Below are positions 7,764-16,030 of a stretch of 64,000 bases of DNA, one piece after another. The notes under the pieces are model-generated. The model made no database searches and was not told the DNA's origin. It saw nothing but the letters and a program-made list of their open reading frames with translations. Where the stretch lies: assembly GCF_902459745.1 (NCBI RefSeq), contig NZ_CABPSJ010000008.1, positions 1 to 64,000 on the forward strand. The letters run 5' to 3'. The stretch comes from Pandoraea communis (GTDB lineage: Bacteria; Pseudomonadota; Gammaproteobacteria; Burkholderiales; Burkholderiaceae). Position 1 is the stretch's first letter. Every line of letters starts with the position of its first letter. A program made the position numbers and the translations under genes.

Positions 7764-8423
7764 ATGACGCAAGAATCACCGCAACCCCAACCCGGCACCA
7801 CAGCCTCAGCCGACAGCGACGGCGACGGCCGCAACGAGCGTCACCGCTCGCGCATGGTGCGCAAGAAGGCGGTCATCGACGACAAGATCGCGCAAGCGCA
7901 GCGCGACTGCGGCGTGATCGTCATCACGACCGGCAACGGCAAGGGCAAGTCGAGTTCCGGCTTCGGCATGGTAGTGCGCGCGATGGGCCACGGCATGAAG
8001 ACGGGGGTCGTGCAATTCATCAAGGGCGCGATTCCGACCGGCGAGGAGAAATTCCTGCGGCGCTTTCCCGAGGCGTGCGAGTTTCACGTGATGGGCGAAG
8101 GCTACACGTGGGAGACGCAAGACCGCACGCGCGACATTGCCAAGGCGGAAGCGGCGTGGGAGCAGGCGCGCCGGATGTTGCGCGATCCGGCGTTCGGTCT
8201 CGTGCTGTTCGACGAACTCAACATCGCGCTCAAGCTGGGCTATCTCGACGTGAGCACCGTGATCGCCGATTTACAGGCGCGCCCCGAGATGCAGCACGTG
8301 GTGATCACCGGCCGCGGCGCCCCGCAGGCACTCGTGGACGCCGCCGACACCGTGACCGATATGACGCCCGTCAAGCACGCGTTTGCCCAGGGCATTCGTG
8401 CGCAGGCCGGCGTGGAAATGTAA
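7764..8423 (+). CDS. cobO: Cob(I)yrinic acid a,c-diamide adenosyltransferase
   Basis: Attaches the 5'-deoxyadenosyl group from ATP to the cobalt of corrinoids (CobA/CobO/BtuR family). The 219-residue protein carries the P-loop variant TGNGKGKSSSGFG near residues 54-66 and the family segments VQFIKGAIPTGEE and LVLFDELNIALKLGYLD, ending in TDMTPVKHAFAQGIRAQAGV, all typical. ATG 7764 is chosen over the in-frame GTG at 7755 because AGG at 7753-7755 then sits at a normal distance. The product is the substrate form for CobQ, encoded at 17610-19118. Confidence 0.93.
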   Translation: MTQESPQPQPGTTASADSDGDGRNERHRSRMVRKKAVIDDKIAQAQRDCGVIVITTGNGKGKSSSGFGMVVRAMGHGMKTGVVQFIKGAIPTGEEKFLRRFPEACEFHVMGEGYTWETQDRTRDIAKAEAAWEQARRMLRDPAFGLVLFDELNIALKLGYLDVSTVIADLQARPEMQHVVITGRGAPQALVDAADTVTDMTPVKHAFAQGIRAQAGVEM

Positions 8424-8454
8424 TCTTCGCTTCATCGTTTCAGGACGTTTCCGT

Positions 8455-9537
8455 ATGACCGCTTTCAGCCCGTTGCTCACCGAACTGTTCGATATCCCGG
8501 CGCCATCCACCGCGATGGATACCGCACTTCAGCATGCCATCGACATCAAGACGAAGCCGCCCGGCAGCCTTGGCGCGCTCGAGCGCGTTGCCCATCAGAT
8601 CGGCCGGATTCAGCGCAGCGCAACCCCCGATCTCGCGCGCCCGACCATGCTGGTGTTCGCGGGCGATCACGGCGTCGTGGCGGCCGGCGTGAGTCCCTAT
8701 CCGCAGACCGTAACCGCCCAGATGGTGCTCAACTTCCTGCGGGGCGGCGCGGCCATTAACGTCTTCTGCCGCACGCACGGCATCGAGCTTGAAGTGGTGA
8801 ACGCGGGCGTGGCCGCCGATTTCCCGTCGCACGCATCGCTCGTCGACATTCCCGTGGCGCGCGGCACGCAGAATTTCCTCGAAGCCCCCGCCATGACGCG
8901 CGACCAACTCGAAACGGCGCTGGCTGCCGGGGCGGCGCGTGTCGTCGCGCACGCCTCGCGGGGCGCGCGCATGATCGGCTTCGGCGAGATGGGGATCGGT
9001 AACACGTCGTCGGCCGCGTGTCTCATGCAGCGTCTGACCGGCTTGCCGCTCGCCGCGTGTGTCGGCCGTGGCACGGGGGTCGACGACGACGGGCTGGCGC
9101 GCAAGACGGCCATACTCGAACGTGCGCTCGCCGCGCATCCGGTGACCGGCGATCAACCCGATCCGCTGGAAACGCTCGCAACCTTCGGCGGCTTCGAGAT
9201 CGCCATGATGACGGGCGCCTATCTCGCTGCCGCCAAGCTGGGGCTCGTGATCGTCGTGGACGGCTTCATCAGCACATCGGCACTGCTCGTGGCCGCACGG
9301 GTATCGCCGGCGGTGCTCGACTACTGCGTTTTCGCGCACGCCTCGGATGAAACCGGCCATCGTGCGATGCTCGAAACGCTTGGCGCAAAGCCGCTGCTGC
9401 AATTGGGGCTGCGTCTGGGCGAAGGCACGGGCGCCGCGCTCGCGATGCCGCTGATTCAGGCCGCTGCCGCGTTCTTGCGCGAGATGGCGACGTTCGAAGG
9501 CGCCGGCGTGAGCGAGCGCGAGGCGGCCGGACAATGA
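8455..9537 (+). CDS. cobT: Nicotinate-nucleotide--dimethylbenzimidazole phosphoribosyltransferase
   Basis: Activates the lower ligand by making alpha-ribazole phosphate from nicotinate mononucleotide and dimethylbenzimidazole. At 360 residues it has the family length. Motifs include IKTKPPGSLGALE (about 31-43), FAGDHGVVAAGVSPYPQ (about 72-88), GEMGIGNTSSAA (about 178-189) and GEGTGAALAMPLIQAA near 322, which contains the catalytic Glu. AGGACG precedes ATG 8455. The last codons overlap the cobS start in an ATGA, so CobT and CobS, which act one after the other, are translationally coupled. Confidence 0.94.
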   Translation: MTAFSPLLTELFDIPAPSTAMDTALQHAIDIKTKPPGSLGALERVAHQIGRIQRSATPDLARPTMLVFAGDHGVVAAGVSPYPQTVTAQMVLNFLRGGAAINVFCRTHGIELEVVNAGVAADFPSHASLVDIPVARGTQNFLEAPAMTRDQLETALAAGAARVVAHASRGARMIGFGEMGIGNTSSAACLMQRLTGLPLAACVGRGTGVDDDGLARKTAILERALAAHPVTGDQPDPLETLATFGGFEIAMMTGAYLAAAKLGLVIVVDGFISTSALLVAARVSPAVLDYCVFAHASDETGHRAMLETLGAKPLLQLGLRLGEGTGAALAMPLIQAAAAFLREMATFEGAGVSEREAAGQ

Positions 9538-10403
9538 CGGCGTCGTCCCCCGATCCCTCGCATGGCGCTGTCGAATCGCCGCGCGATCTGGTGACGCAGG
9601 ATCACCCGGCGCAAGCTCGGGAGGCTGCGGCGTCGTTCGGGGGCATCAAGGGGCAGTTGCGGCTTTTCCTGAGCGCGCTCGGCTTCTTCACGCGTGTGCC
9701 GATTCCGCAGTGGGTCGGCTACTCCCCCGAACAGTTGAACGCGGCAACGCGCTATTTCCCGCTTGTCGGTGTGTGGGTCGGCGCGCTCGTCGCCTTGCTG
9801 ACCATGGCGATGGGGCTGTTGTGGTCGCCGCATCTCGCCATCGCGTTGGGGATGGGGGTGAGCGTGCTGCTCACGGGGGCGTTTCACGAGGATGGCCTGG
9901 CCGATTCGGTGGATGCGTTCGGCGGCGCATTCACACGTGAGCGCGTGCTGGACATCATGCACGACTCGCGCATCGGCACCTATGGCTCGGTCGCCCTGTG
10001 GCTGGCGCTTGCCGTGAAGTGGCAGGCACTCGTCGATATTCAGGCGGCGGTGGGGTGGGGCGGTTTTGCCGTCGTGCTCATCGGCGCACATGCGGCGAGC
10101 CGAAGCATGGCGATCAGTCTGCTGCGCACGCTAGATTACGTTCGTTCCGAAGGGAAGGCCAAACCCGTCGCTCAGCGTTTGAGCATGGGGGGACTGTTGT
10201 TCGGCGTCGCATGCAGCGTGCCGTGGTGGCTATGGCCGGACTGGCGCGCGGGGGTGACGGGGGCCGTGGTGCTGATGGCGGTGCGTGCGGGCTTCATCCG
10301 CTATTTGCGCCGGCGTCTCGGCGGCTACACCGGCGATACGCTGGGTTTCGCCCAGCAAATCGGCGAACTTGCGCTGTACCTCACGGTGTGCGCATGGATC
10401 TGA
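9534..10403 (+). CDS. cobS: Adenosylcobinamide-GDP ribazoletransferase
   Basis: Membrane enzyme joining alpha-ribazole (or its phosphate) to adenosylcobinamide-GDP, giving adenosylcobalamin (phosphate). The 289-residue protein has several hydrophobic helices, the motif FFTRVPIPQW near residue 53, and the acidic segment GAFHEDGLADSVDAFGG near 120, typical of CobS and probably metal binding. An N-terminal stretch of about 35 polar residues precedes the usual start of homology, so a shorter start is possible, but the ATGA overlap with cobT favours 9534. The cobC phosphatase start lies inside its last ten bases. Confidence 0.92.
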   Translation: MTASSPDPSHGAVESPRDLVTQDHPAQAREAAASFGGIKGQLRLFLSALGFFTRVPIPQWVGYSPEQLNAATRYFPLVGVWVGALVALLTMAMGLLWSPHLAIALGMGVSVLLTGAFHEDGLADSVDAFGGAFTRERVLDIMHDSRIGTYGSVALWLALAVKWQALVDIQAAVGWGGFAVVLIGAHAASRSMAISLLRTLDYVRSEGKAKPVAQRLSMGGLLFGVACSVPWWLWPDWRAGVTGAVVLMAVRAGFIRYLRRRLGGYTGDTLGFAQQIGELALYLTVCAWI

Positions 10404-11002
10404 TCCTGATGCGGCATCCGCCGCCGGACATCGCGTCGGGTCTTTGTTATGGCCGTACCGATTTGCCCGTCGATGCGTTGCGCTTCGATGCGGCGGTCGC
10501 TGCGATGCATGCCCGGCTTGCGACGTTGCTCGATGGCCGTACACCGGCGGCGATCCACAGCAGCCCCCTGCAACGCGCGCGTCGCACTGCCGAGGTGTTG
10601 GCGACGTCTTTGGGGCTGCGAGTGAAGGAAGATGCGCGCCTCGCCGAGATGGATTTTGGCGCGTGGGAAATGCAGCCCTGGGACGCCATCGATAGAAACG
10701 ATCTCGATGCCTGGGCACACAATGTGTCCGAATTTGCGCCGCCCGGCGGCGAGTCTGCCCGCGACATCGTGTCGCGCATGGACGCCTGGGTGAGGGGCTT
10801 GCGCGACGCGGCGAGCGCAATGCATGGCGTACATGTGGCCGTTGCTCACGCCGGGCCGATTCGTTTGCACACGGCAAGCGCACTGCGTCTGCCGATTACG
10901 GCATGTCTGTCGTGGTCGCTCGACTTCGGTGGCATTTGCCACCTTCGCTTCGCCGATGACGCCGATGACAGTCCCGCACGCTTGATTCGCTGGAACGCCT
11001 AG
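10394..11002 (+). CDS. cobC: Alpha-ribazole phosphatase (histidine phosphatase superfamily)
   Basis: Removes the phosphate from alpha-ribazole 5'-phosphate or adenosylcobalamin phosphate at the end of nucleotide-loop assembly. The 202-residue product begins MDLILMRHPPPDIASGLCYG: the catalytic His of the RH motif is at residue 8, followed by Pro where many relatives have Gly. SSPLQRARRTAE and a second His in VAVAHAGPIR complete the phosphatase site. The ATG at 10394 overlaps cobS by ten bases. General histidine phosphatases look alike; the cobalamin role is assigned from position in the operon and the YGRTDLP segment common in CobC. Confidence 0.88.
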   Translation: MDLILMRHPPPDIASGLCYGRTDLPVDALRFDAAVAAMHARLATLLDGRTPAAIHSSPLQRARRTAEVLATSLGLRVKEDARLAEMDFGAWEMQPWDAIDRNDLDAWAHNVSEFAPPGGESARDIVSRMDAWVRGLRDAASAMHGVHVAVAHAGPIRLHTASALRLPITACLSWSLDFGGICHLRFADDADDSPARLIRWNA

Positions 11003-11027
11003 GCCCGCGTCAATCGCCGGTCGCTAT

Positions 11028-11051
11028 CTCCGCACCTCCGCACCTCCGCAT
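11028..11051. repeat. Short 8-bp tandem repeat in a convergent gap
   Basis: CTCCGCAC occurs twice in tandem (11028-11035, 11036-11043) and a third time with one mismatch (11044-11051). It sits between the convergent cobC and btuF genes. No hairpin with a T run is seen in this 75-bp gap. Confidence 0.5.
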
Positions 11052-11077
11052 CTGCGCAGCGCGCTGTCAATCGCACA

Positions 11078-12013
11078 TCACTGCGCGGCTGACGTGCGAC
11101 GCGAGCGAGCGACGTCGAGGTCTTCGCACATGGTGCGTGCGCCGTCGAGTATGCGCGGGCCAGGCCGGTTGATGAGGTCGCCGTCGATGCCGAAGAGATT
11201 GTTATGCGCAACGGCGGGCAACTGCGGCCACTTGCGCCAACTGTCGAGTGTGGCGAGCGGCTTATCGGACTTCGTTGCGCCTGGCGTGGCGGTGAACATC
11301 GCTTCCGGCCGCTTGGCGAGTACCGCTTCAACGGATACGCGCGGCACGAGCGGTGCTTCATCGGCGAAGACGTTGACGCCGCCGCACAGCCGGATCACAT
11401 CGCTGACCATATGCGTGCCGTTCAGGGTCATGAGTGGCTGCATCCACACCTGATAGAAGACAGACACCGGTGCGCGCGACGAATATTGCTTGCGCAGCGC
11501 TTCGTAGCGTGCCCGGAACGCCTCGGCCGAGGCTTGTGCTTTGGCCGGTGTCCCGGTCAGCGTACCCAGCGTTTCGATGGCTGCGGGCAGGTCGGTCAAA
11601 TGTTTCGGCTCGGAGTAGAACACCGGCAGTTTCAACTGACGCAGCGCTTCGACCTGACGCTGCGAGTTGCCATGCATCCAGACCACGAGCAGGTCGGGTT
11701 TGAGCGAGAGAATGCGTTCGAGATCGAGCGCACTGTTGTCGCCGACGCGTGGCAGTTTGCGCGCCGCCTCGGGAAAATCGGAGTAGGCCACGACGCCCAC
11801 GACCTTATCGCCCGCGCCTGCCGCAAACAGTAACTCGGTCGCGTGCGGTGAGAGGCTCACCACGCGCTGTGCCGGGGCCGGGAGCGTGACCATGGCGCCG
11901 GAGTCGTCCTTGACGGTGACGGCCGCTTGGGCGCTGAGCGCTGCGAAACAGGCGCTCGCCAGTGCAATCAGGTGACGGCGGGGGCGGCGCTTGGCGGGAG
12001 AATTGAGCGACAT
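11078..12013 (-). CDS. btuF: Periplasmic cobalamin-binding protein
   Basis: Substrate-binding component expected to deliver cobalamin to BtuCD. The 311-residue protein has a signal peptide (twin-Arg-like PRRHLIALASACFAALSAQA, cleavage near residue 30), then VVSLSPHATELLFAAGAG, LKPDLLVVW and the GGVNVFAD segment, typical of class III (helical backbone) binding proteins for B12 and haem. It is encoded opposite to btuBCD, ending 75 bp from cobC. No riboswitch was seen upstream of it; the preceding gap holds two palindromes shared with the divergent MFS gene. Confidence 0.9.
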   Translation of the reverse strand: MSLNSPAKRRPRRHLIALASACFAALSAQAAVTVKDDSGAMVTLPAPAQRVVSLSPHATELLFAAGAGDKVVGVVAYSDFPEAARKLPRVGDNSALDLERILSLKPDLLVVWMHGNSQRQVEALRQLKLPVFYSEPKHLTDLPAAIETLGTLTGTPAKAQASAEAFRARYEALRKQYSSRAPVSVFYQVWMQPLMTLNGTHMVSDVIRLCGGVNVFADEAPLVPRVSVEAVLAKRPEAMFTATPGATKSDKPLATLDSWRKWPQLPAVAHNNLFGIDGDLINRPGPRILDGARTMCEDLDVARSRRTSAAQ

Positions 12014-12187
12014 CGAAGCAGGTGGCTTAGGTGTGGGAGGGCATGGATGGGGATGGGCGGAGCGGCACTGCGGCCATCTGCCTTGTCAACCGACCCAACA
12101 TTCTCGGCGCGTTGCCGTGCCGCGACAAGGGGTACACGATCGTGTCGGAGAGAAATTCGTGACCTTTCGCTGCAGGTGTCGAGAAAT

Positions 12188-12207
12188 AGAATAGTTAGCG
12201 CTATTCT
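12188..12207. promoter_or_regulatory. Palindrome, candidate operator (AGAATAG-N6-CTATTCT)
   Basis: Perfect 7-bp arms at 12188-12194 and 12201-12207 with a 6-base spacer; total 20 bp, the size of a dimeric regulator site. It lies in the divergent gap between btuF and the MFS gene at 12310. The left arm overlaps a possible -10 element (TAGAAT, 12187-12192). Confidence 0.5.
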
Positions 12208-12223
12208 GACGTTTCGATGTGAC

Positions 12224-12241
12224 TGTCCTGACATCAGGACA
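12224..12241. promoter_or_regulatory. Palindrome, candidate operator (TGTCCTG-N4-CAGGACA)
   Basis: Perfect 7-bp arms at 12224-12230 and 12235-12241 around ACAT. It is 36 bp from the first palindrome and about 70 bp before the MFS start. The arm sequences differ from the first, so two different binding proteins, or one operator and one mRNA hairpin, are possible. Confidence 0.5.
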
Positions 12242-12309
12242 GGGTATGGCGCAATCGGACAATCGACAATGTGCCATGCGCGACCGATCGGCACCAGATG
12301 GGGGCAGCG

Positions 12310-13509
12310 ATGACAACACCCACAAAAAGTACCTTGCGGCAAATACCGGCAGGCATATGGGTACTCGGTATTGTCAGCATGCTGATGGACATTTCCTCGG
12401 AGATGATCCATAGCCTGCTGCCGATGTTCATGATCTCGACCTTGGGCGCGAGTGCGCTGGCGGTCGGTCTGGTGGAAGGCATGGCGGAATCCACAGCGCT
12501 GATCGTCAAGATATTCTCGGGTGCCTTGAGCGACTATCTGGGAAAGCGCAAGGGCTTGGCGGTATTCGGCTACGCGATGAGCGCGCTGACCAAGCCGCTC
12601 TTTGCCGTGGCACCCACGGTCGGCATTGTGCTGACGGCTCGCTTGCTGGATCGGGTTGGCAAAGGCGTGCGCGACGCACCACGCGATGCCCTGGTTGCGG
12701 ATATTGCGCCACGGCATTTGCGCGGCGCAGCGTTTGGCCTGCGCCAGTCCATCGACACCGTCGGGGCCTTCCTCGGGCCGTCGATGGCGGTCGGTTTGAT
12801 GCTGCTGTGGGCCAACGACTTTCGAGCCGTATTCTGGGTGGCCGCGATTCCGGGCCTGATGGCGGTCGCGCTGCTGTTCTTCGGCCTGCGCGAGCCACAA
12901 CGCCATTCAACGACAGCGCGCACCAATCCGATCCGGCGGGAGAACCTGGATCGCCTCGGAGGGCCATACTGGTGGGTGGTGGGTATCGGTGCGGTATTCA
13001 CGCTGGCCCGCTTCAGCGAAGCGTTTCTTGTTCTGCGCGCGCAGCAGAGTGGTGTGCCGGTTGCTCTGGTGCCGCTCGTGATGGTGGCGATGAATCTGGT
13101 CTATGCCCTGTCGGCCTACCCGTTCGGCAAGCTCTCCGACCGCATGAGCCACAAGACGCTGTTGGCACTTGGTTTGATCGTCCTGATCGCGGCCGACCTG
13201 GTGTTGGCAATTAACGGTCACTGGGGCGTTGTGCTGGCCGGTGTCGCCCTTTGGGGTATTCACATGGGTATCACGCAGGGCTTGTTGGCGACGATGGTTG
13301 CCGATACCGCACCCGCCGACTTGCGCGGCACCGCGTATGGATTTTTCAATCTGGTCAGTGGTGTCGCGATGCTACTCGCCAGCGTGCTGGCCGGACTGTT
13401 GTGGGATCGCCTCGGCGCATCGTTTACCTTCTATGCAGGTGCGATTTTTTGCGTCGTTGCACTGGTGGGGTTGGCTTGGCAGCCAATCATGCGAATGGTG
13501 AGAGCTTAA
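12310..13509 (+). CDS. MFS transporter of unknown substrate
   Basis: Inner membrane transporter, 399 residues with about 12 hydrophobic helices. MFS motifs include GALSDYLGKRKGLAVFGYAM after helix 2 and LLDRVGKGVRDAPRDALVAD near residue 115, a segment common to a subgroup of drug/metabolite exporters. ATG 12310 is preceded by GGGGGC; an in-frame ATG 13 codons upstream is less likely. With the DUF2127 gene 27 bp downstream it forms a unit visibly poorer in G+C than the cobalamin genes on both sides, which suggests later acquisition. The substrate cannot be told from the sequence. Confidence 0.85.
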   Translation: MTTPTKSTLRQIPAGIWVLGIVSMLMDISSEMIHSLLPMFMISTLGASALAVGLVEGMAESTALIVKIFSGALSDYLGKRKGLAVFGYAMSALTKPLFAVAPTVGIVLTARLLDRVGKGVRDAPRDALVADIAPRHLRGAAFGLRQSIDTVGAFLGPSMAVGLMLLWANDFRAVFWVAAIPGLMAVALLFFGLREPQRHSTTARTNPIRRENLDRLGGPYWWVVGIGAVFTLARFSEAFLVLRAQQSGVPVALVPLVMVAMNLVYALSAYPFGKLSDRMSHKTLLALGLIVLIAADLVLAINGHWGVVLAGVALWGIHMGITQGLLATMVADTAPADLRGTAYGFFNLVSGVAMLLASVLAGLLWDRLGASFTFYAGAIFCVVALVGLAWQPIMRMVRA

Positions 13510-13536
13510 TGTGCTTTACGTCATGCATTGCAGAAA

Positions 13537-14046
13537 ATGGCCAGCATAAAGAAACGGTTTGACGAGACGAACGTACACGCCGCCTTTGAGATCAGTCTTA
13601 TGCTCAAAGGTGTGTTTGCACTGGCGGAAATCGCCGCAGGCGTGTTCGCCTACTTCGTTACCAGACAACTCCTGCTTGACCTGGCGCAGTCCGTCACCCG
13701 GCTGGAATTGACGGAAGACCCTCGCGACTTCGTTGCCAATTATCTGCTCCATGCTGCGCAAGGCCTGTCCGTGAGCAGCCAACACTTCACGGCCTTCTAT
13801 TTGCTTAGCCACGGCGCCATCAAACTCTGGCTCATCATTGGTCTCTGGCGGAAGAAGCGTAGGTACTATCCGGCCGCCATCGCGGTTTTTGGTTTGTTCA
13901 TTCTCTACCAAATGTATCGATACAGCTTTACGCACTCCCCGTTGTTGCTGTTCATCACAGCACTGGATGTCATCGTCATCGGACTGACGTGGTTTGAATA
14001 CCGGCATCTGAGACGTCCTCCCGGATGTGCGCCCGCAGCGAACTGA
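13537..14046 (+). CDS. DUF2127 family membrane protein
   Basis: A 169-residue predicted inner membrane protein with about four hydrophobic segments (LMLKGVFALAEIAAGVFAYF near residue 19, then HGAIKLWLIIGLW, YPAAIAVFGLFILYQMYRYS and LLLFITALDVIVIGLTWFEY). The layout and the FEISLMLKG and LSHGAIKLWL segments match what I recall of DUF2127. Function is unknown. The start is either ATG 13537 or TTG 13528; neither has a good ribosome binding site, hinting at coupling to the MFS gene ending at 13509. Base composition is AT-richer than the surroundings. Confidence 0.8.
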   Translation: MASIKKRFDETNVHAAFEISLMLKGVFALAEIAAGVFAYFVTRQLLLDLAQSVTRLELTEDPRDFVANYLLHAAQGLSVSSQHFTAFYLLSHGAIKLWLIIGLWRKKRRYYPAAIAVFGLFILYQMYRYSFTHSPLLLFITALDVIVIGLTWFEYRHLRRPPGCAPAAN

Positions 14047-14156
14047 TGTCACGCGAGGGCTGTCGAAAAGAGCGTGACGTCATAACTTGGTATGCGTCAG
14101 GTCATCGACAGGAAATACGCCCGGCCAGTCAGTGGTGGGCTTCGAGGAGCGAAGGC

Positions 14157-14321
14157 GTGAAACGAAATATCGGACAGATGAGCGTGCTGGCGCTCGCCCT
14201 GGTGACGTTGCTTGGTGCTTGCGCCGCCCCCGGCGGCAGTGCGGGCGCCCCCGCCGGCAGCGGGACAGGCAAGGTACAAGCTTACGGTGTGATCGACGGC
14301 GGGGTGACGGTGGTGAAGTAA
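14157..14321 (+). CDS. Small lipoprotein
   Basis: A 54-residue product starting at GTG 14157 with GAGGAG about seven bases upstream. It has a short basic N-terminus, hydrophobic core and lipobox LLGAC (Cys near residue 23), then a Gly/Ala/Pro-rich linker and a tail QAYGVIDGGVTVVK. Lipid attachment and envelope location follow from the lipobox. The function is unknown. A hairpin with arms at 14048-14054 and 14072-14078 lies upstream, so the gene may have its own transcript. Confidence 0.65.
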   Translation: MKRNIGQMSVLALALVTLLGACAAPGGSAGAPAGSGTGKVQAYGVIDGGVTVVK

Positions 14322-14359
14322 TGCCGGAAGCGTCTCGCAACTCACCCGCCGAGCGAGAC

Positions 14360-14407
14360 AAAAACGATCGCGCCCCCTGACGCCGAAACGTTCAGGGGGC
14401 GCGGTCG
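14360..14407. terminator. Strong, probably two-way intrinsic terminator
   Basis: A 16-bp stem (14365-14380 with 14392-14407, one G.T pair) and an 11-base loop. Leftward the stem is followed at once by five T residues (A run 14360-14364), so it should end the lipoprotein gene at 14529-14726. Rightward it lies about 45 bp past the small lipoprotein ending at 14321, but the T tract there is weak. Confidence 0.8.
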
Positions 14408-14528
14408 TTAATACCTTAGCGCGTTGTCAGGCCGTTACTGGAGCGTGACTGCAATACCGGGGTGGGCATGATGACACCGTACGATGGTACGAAGCCCGCG
14501 ACAGTGTCTGGCCAACCGGTCTGCTGTG

Positions 14529-14726
14529 CTAGTTGGAGGCCGGAGCCGGGGCAGCAGCGCCTGCGTCCGAGGCCGGAGCGCTCATGGCGGCGCCAGCATC
14601 GCTGGCCGGTGCCGATGCCGACGTATCGGCGGCCGGCGCGGCCGTTTGATCTTCCTTCTTCGTACAACCCACCGTCACGACGGCGGCGGTCAGGAGCGTG
14701 GCAAGCAACAGCGGCAGTTTTTTCAT
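14529..14726 (-). CDS. Small Ala/Pro-rich lipoprotein
   Basis: A 65-residue product with an AAGGA ribosome binding site seven bases before the ATG. MKKLPLLLATLLTAAVVTVG is followed by the lipobox Cys near residue 21, then KKEDQ and a low-complexity tail in which SAPASDAGAA occurs twice, followed by a third partial copy. This architecture (charged patch after Cys, then Ala/Pro/Ser linker) is common in small outer membrane lipoproteins. No enzymatic domain fits in this length. Function unknown; the reading frame upstream to 14828 is not needed. Confidence 0.7.
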   Translation of the reverse strand: MKKLPLLLATLLTAAVVTVGCTKKEDQTAAPAADTSASAPASDAGAAMSAPASDAGAAAPAPASN

Positions 14727-14950
14727 TTGGTCGTCCTTTATATCTGGGGAAAGCCCTTGCGGAAGAACCTTCAGTCTAGCGGCGCCCTCTGGCGGTGACT
14801 GTATGCATTTGTTGCAGAAATGCTTCAATTTGTAACGAAAAGGGCGCCAAACACACGACTTTTAATATGACGTAAGCGTGAGCTGTATGCCCGATCGGAA
14901 GCATAACGGGGAAATTGGATGGCTGTGGGCTCCGGCAGTTCCCGGAAACT

Positions 14951-16003
14951 TCACTCGGAACGTAATTCGGCTAGCGCGGATTGCAGCCGTTGCCACGTAG
15001 ATTCGGTGGATGGCAGGCCCAGACGCAGGCTGGGTAACGCGCGCGATTCCCCATCGGCCAGCGTCATGGGGCGCGTATCGAAGCGGCGCGTCCAAATGCC
15101 CTGAGCCGCCAGCCGTTCGTGCCATTGCGGCGCGAGCGCGTGCGGCGTCCACGCGAAAAGCGGTGTGCCGGCGGCCGGCCAGCCGTGCGAGCGCAACAAT
15201 ACGAGAAGCCGTTCGCCGTCGTGCAACAAACGTTCGCGGGTTGCCGCCTGCCACGCCGTGTCGCGCAGGGCGGTTCGGACAGCGAACCGCGCCGGTCCGC
15301 TGACGGTCCACGCCCCCAGACGCTCGGCAAGACGTGTTGCCAACGCTTGCGGGCACAACGCAAAGCCTGCGCGAATGCCCGCAAGCCCGAAGAATTTACC
15401 CACGGAGCGCAGCACCACAAGACTGTCCTCGCCGACATGGGGCGTCATCGATTCCCGCGGCGAAACGTCTGCAAATGCCTCGTCGACGATTAGCATCCCG
15501 CCACGTTCCGCCAGCAAGCCTTGCCATTGCGTCAGCGTCTCACGGGAGACGCATCGCGCCGTGGGATTGTCCGGATTCACCCAAACGAGATAGTCGACGT
15601 CAGGCAAGCCGGCTTCGGGACCGAGCCACGGCACCAGCGTATGGCCTGCATCGGCAAAGGCCGGGGCGTACTCGCTATAGGTGAGTGAGGCGACGGCAAC
15701 GCGTCCCGGACGCAGCAGCGTGGGCAGCGAACGAATGACCGCCTGCGAACCGGCGCATGGCACGACGGTGTGTGCAGGCACGCCGTAGTATGCCGCGGCG
15801 ACGTCGCGTAGATCGTCGAAGGCGTCGGGCAAGTCGCGCCAGACGCTCGCAGGGGGCATCGGCACGGGGTAGCCGTTCGGATTGATGCCGGTGGACAGGT
15901 CGAGCCAATCTTCGCGGGGACGTCGATAGCGCAGGATGGCTTCACCGAGGTTTCCGCCATGGCGGGGCACTGGCGGCGATGACGAGACGGCAGAGGATGA
16001 CAT
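14951..16003 (-). CDS. cobD: Threonine-phosphate decarboxylase (cobalamin side-chain synthesis)
   Basis: PLP enzyme making (R)-1-amino-2-propanol O-phosphate from L-threonine phosphate, the aminopropanol linker of cobalamin. At 350 residues it is a class I/II aminotransferase fold protein: HGGNLGEA and DLSTGINPNGYP at the N-terminus, VNPDNPTA near 140, VDEAFADVSP near 170, and the PLP lysine in LRSVGKFFGLAGIRAGF near 205. It begins 27 bp after cbiB, whose product consumes the aminopropanol phosphate. The gene is called cobC in the Pseudomonas naming scheme, which should not be confused with the phosphatase at 10394. Confidence 0.9.
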   Translation of the reverse strand: MSSSAVSSSPPVPRHGGNLGEAILRYRRPREDWLDLSTGINPNGYPVPMPPASVWRDLPDAFDDLRDVAAAYYGVPAHTVVPCAGSQAVIRSLPTLLRPGRVAVASLTYSEYAPAFADAGHTLVPWLGPEAGLPDVDYLVWVNPDNPTARCVSRETLTQWQGLLAERGGMLIVDEAFADVSPRESMTPHVGEDSLVVLRSVGKFFGLAGIRAGFALCPQALATRLAERLGAWTVSGPARFAVRTALRDTAWQAATRERLLHDGERLLVLLRSHGWPAAGTPLFAWTPHALAPQWHERLAAQGIWTRRFDTRPMTLADGESRALPSLRLGLPSTESTWQRLQSALAELRSE

Positions 16004-16030
16004 TGGGGGAAGCGGGGCCTGCGATTGCGA

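Noticed and set aside
11003-11077. Short tandem 8-mers near cobC considered as a CRISPR or VNTR
   Set aside because: Only three units with no spacers; too short for either.
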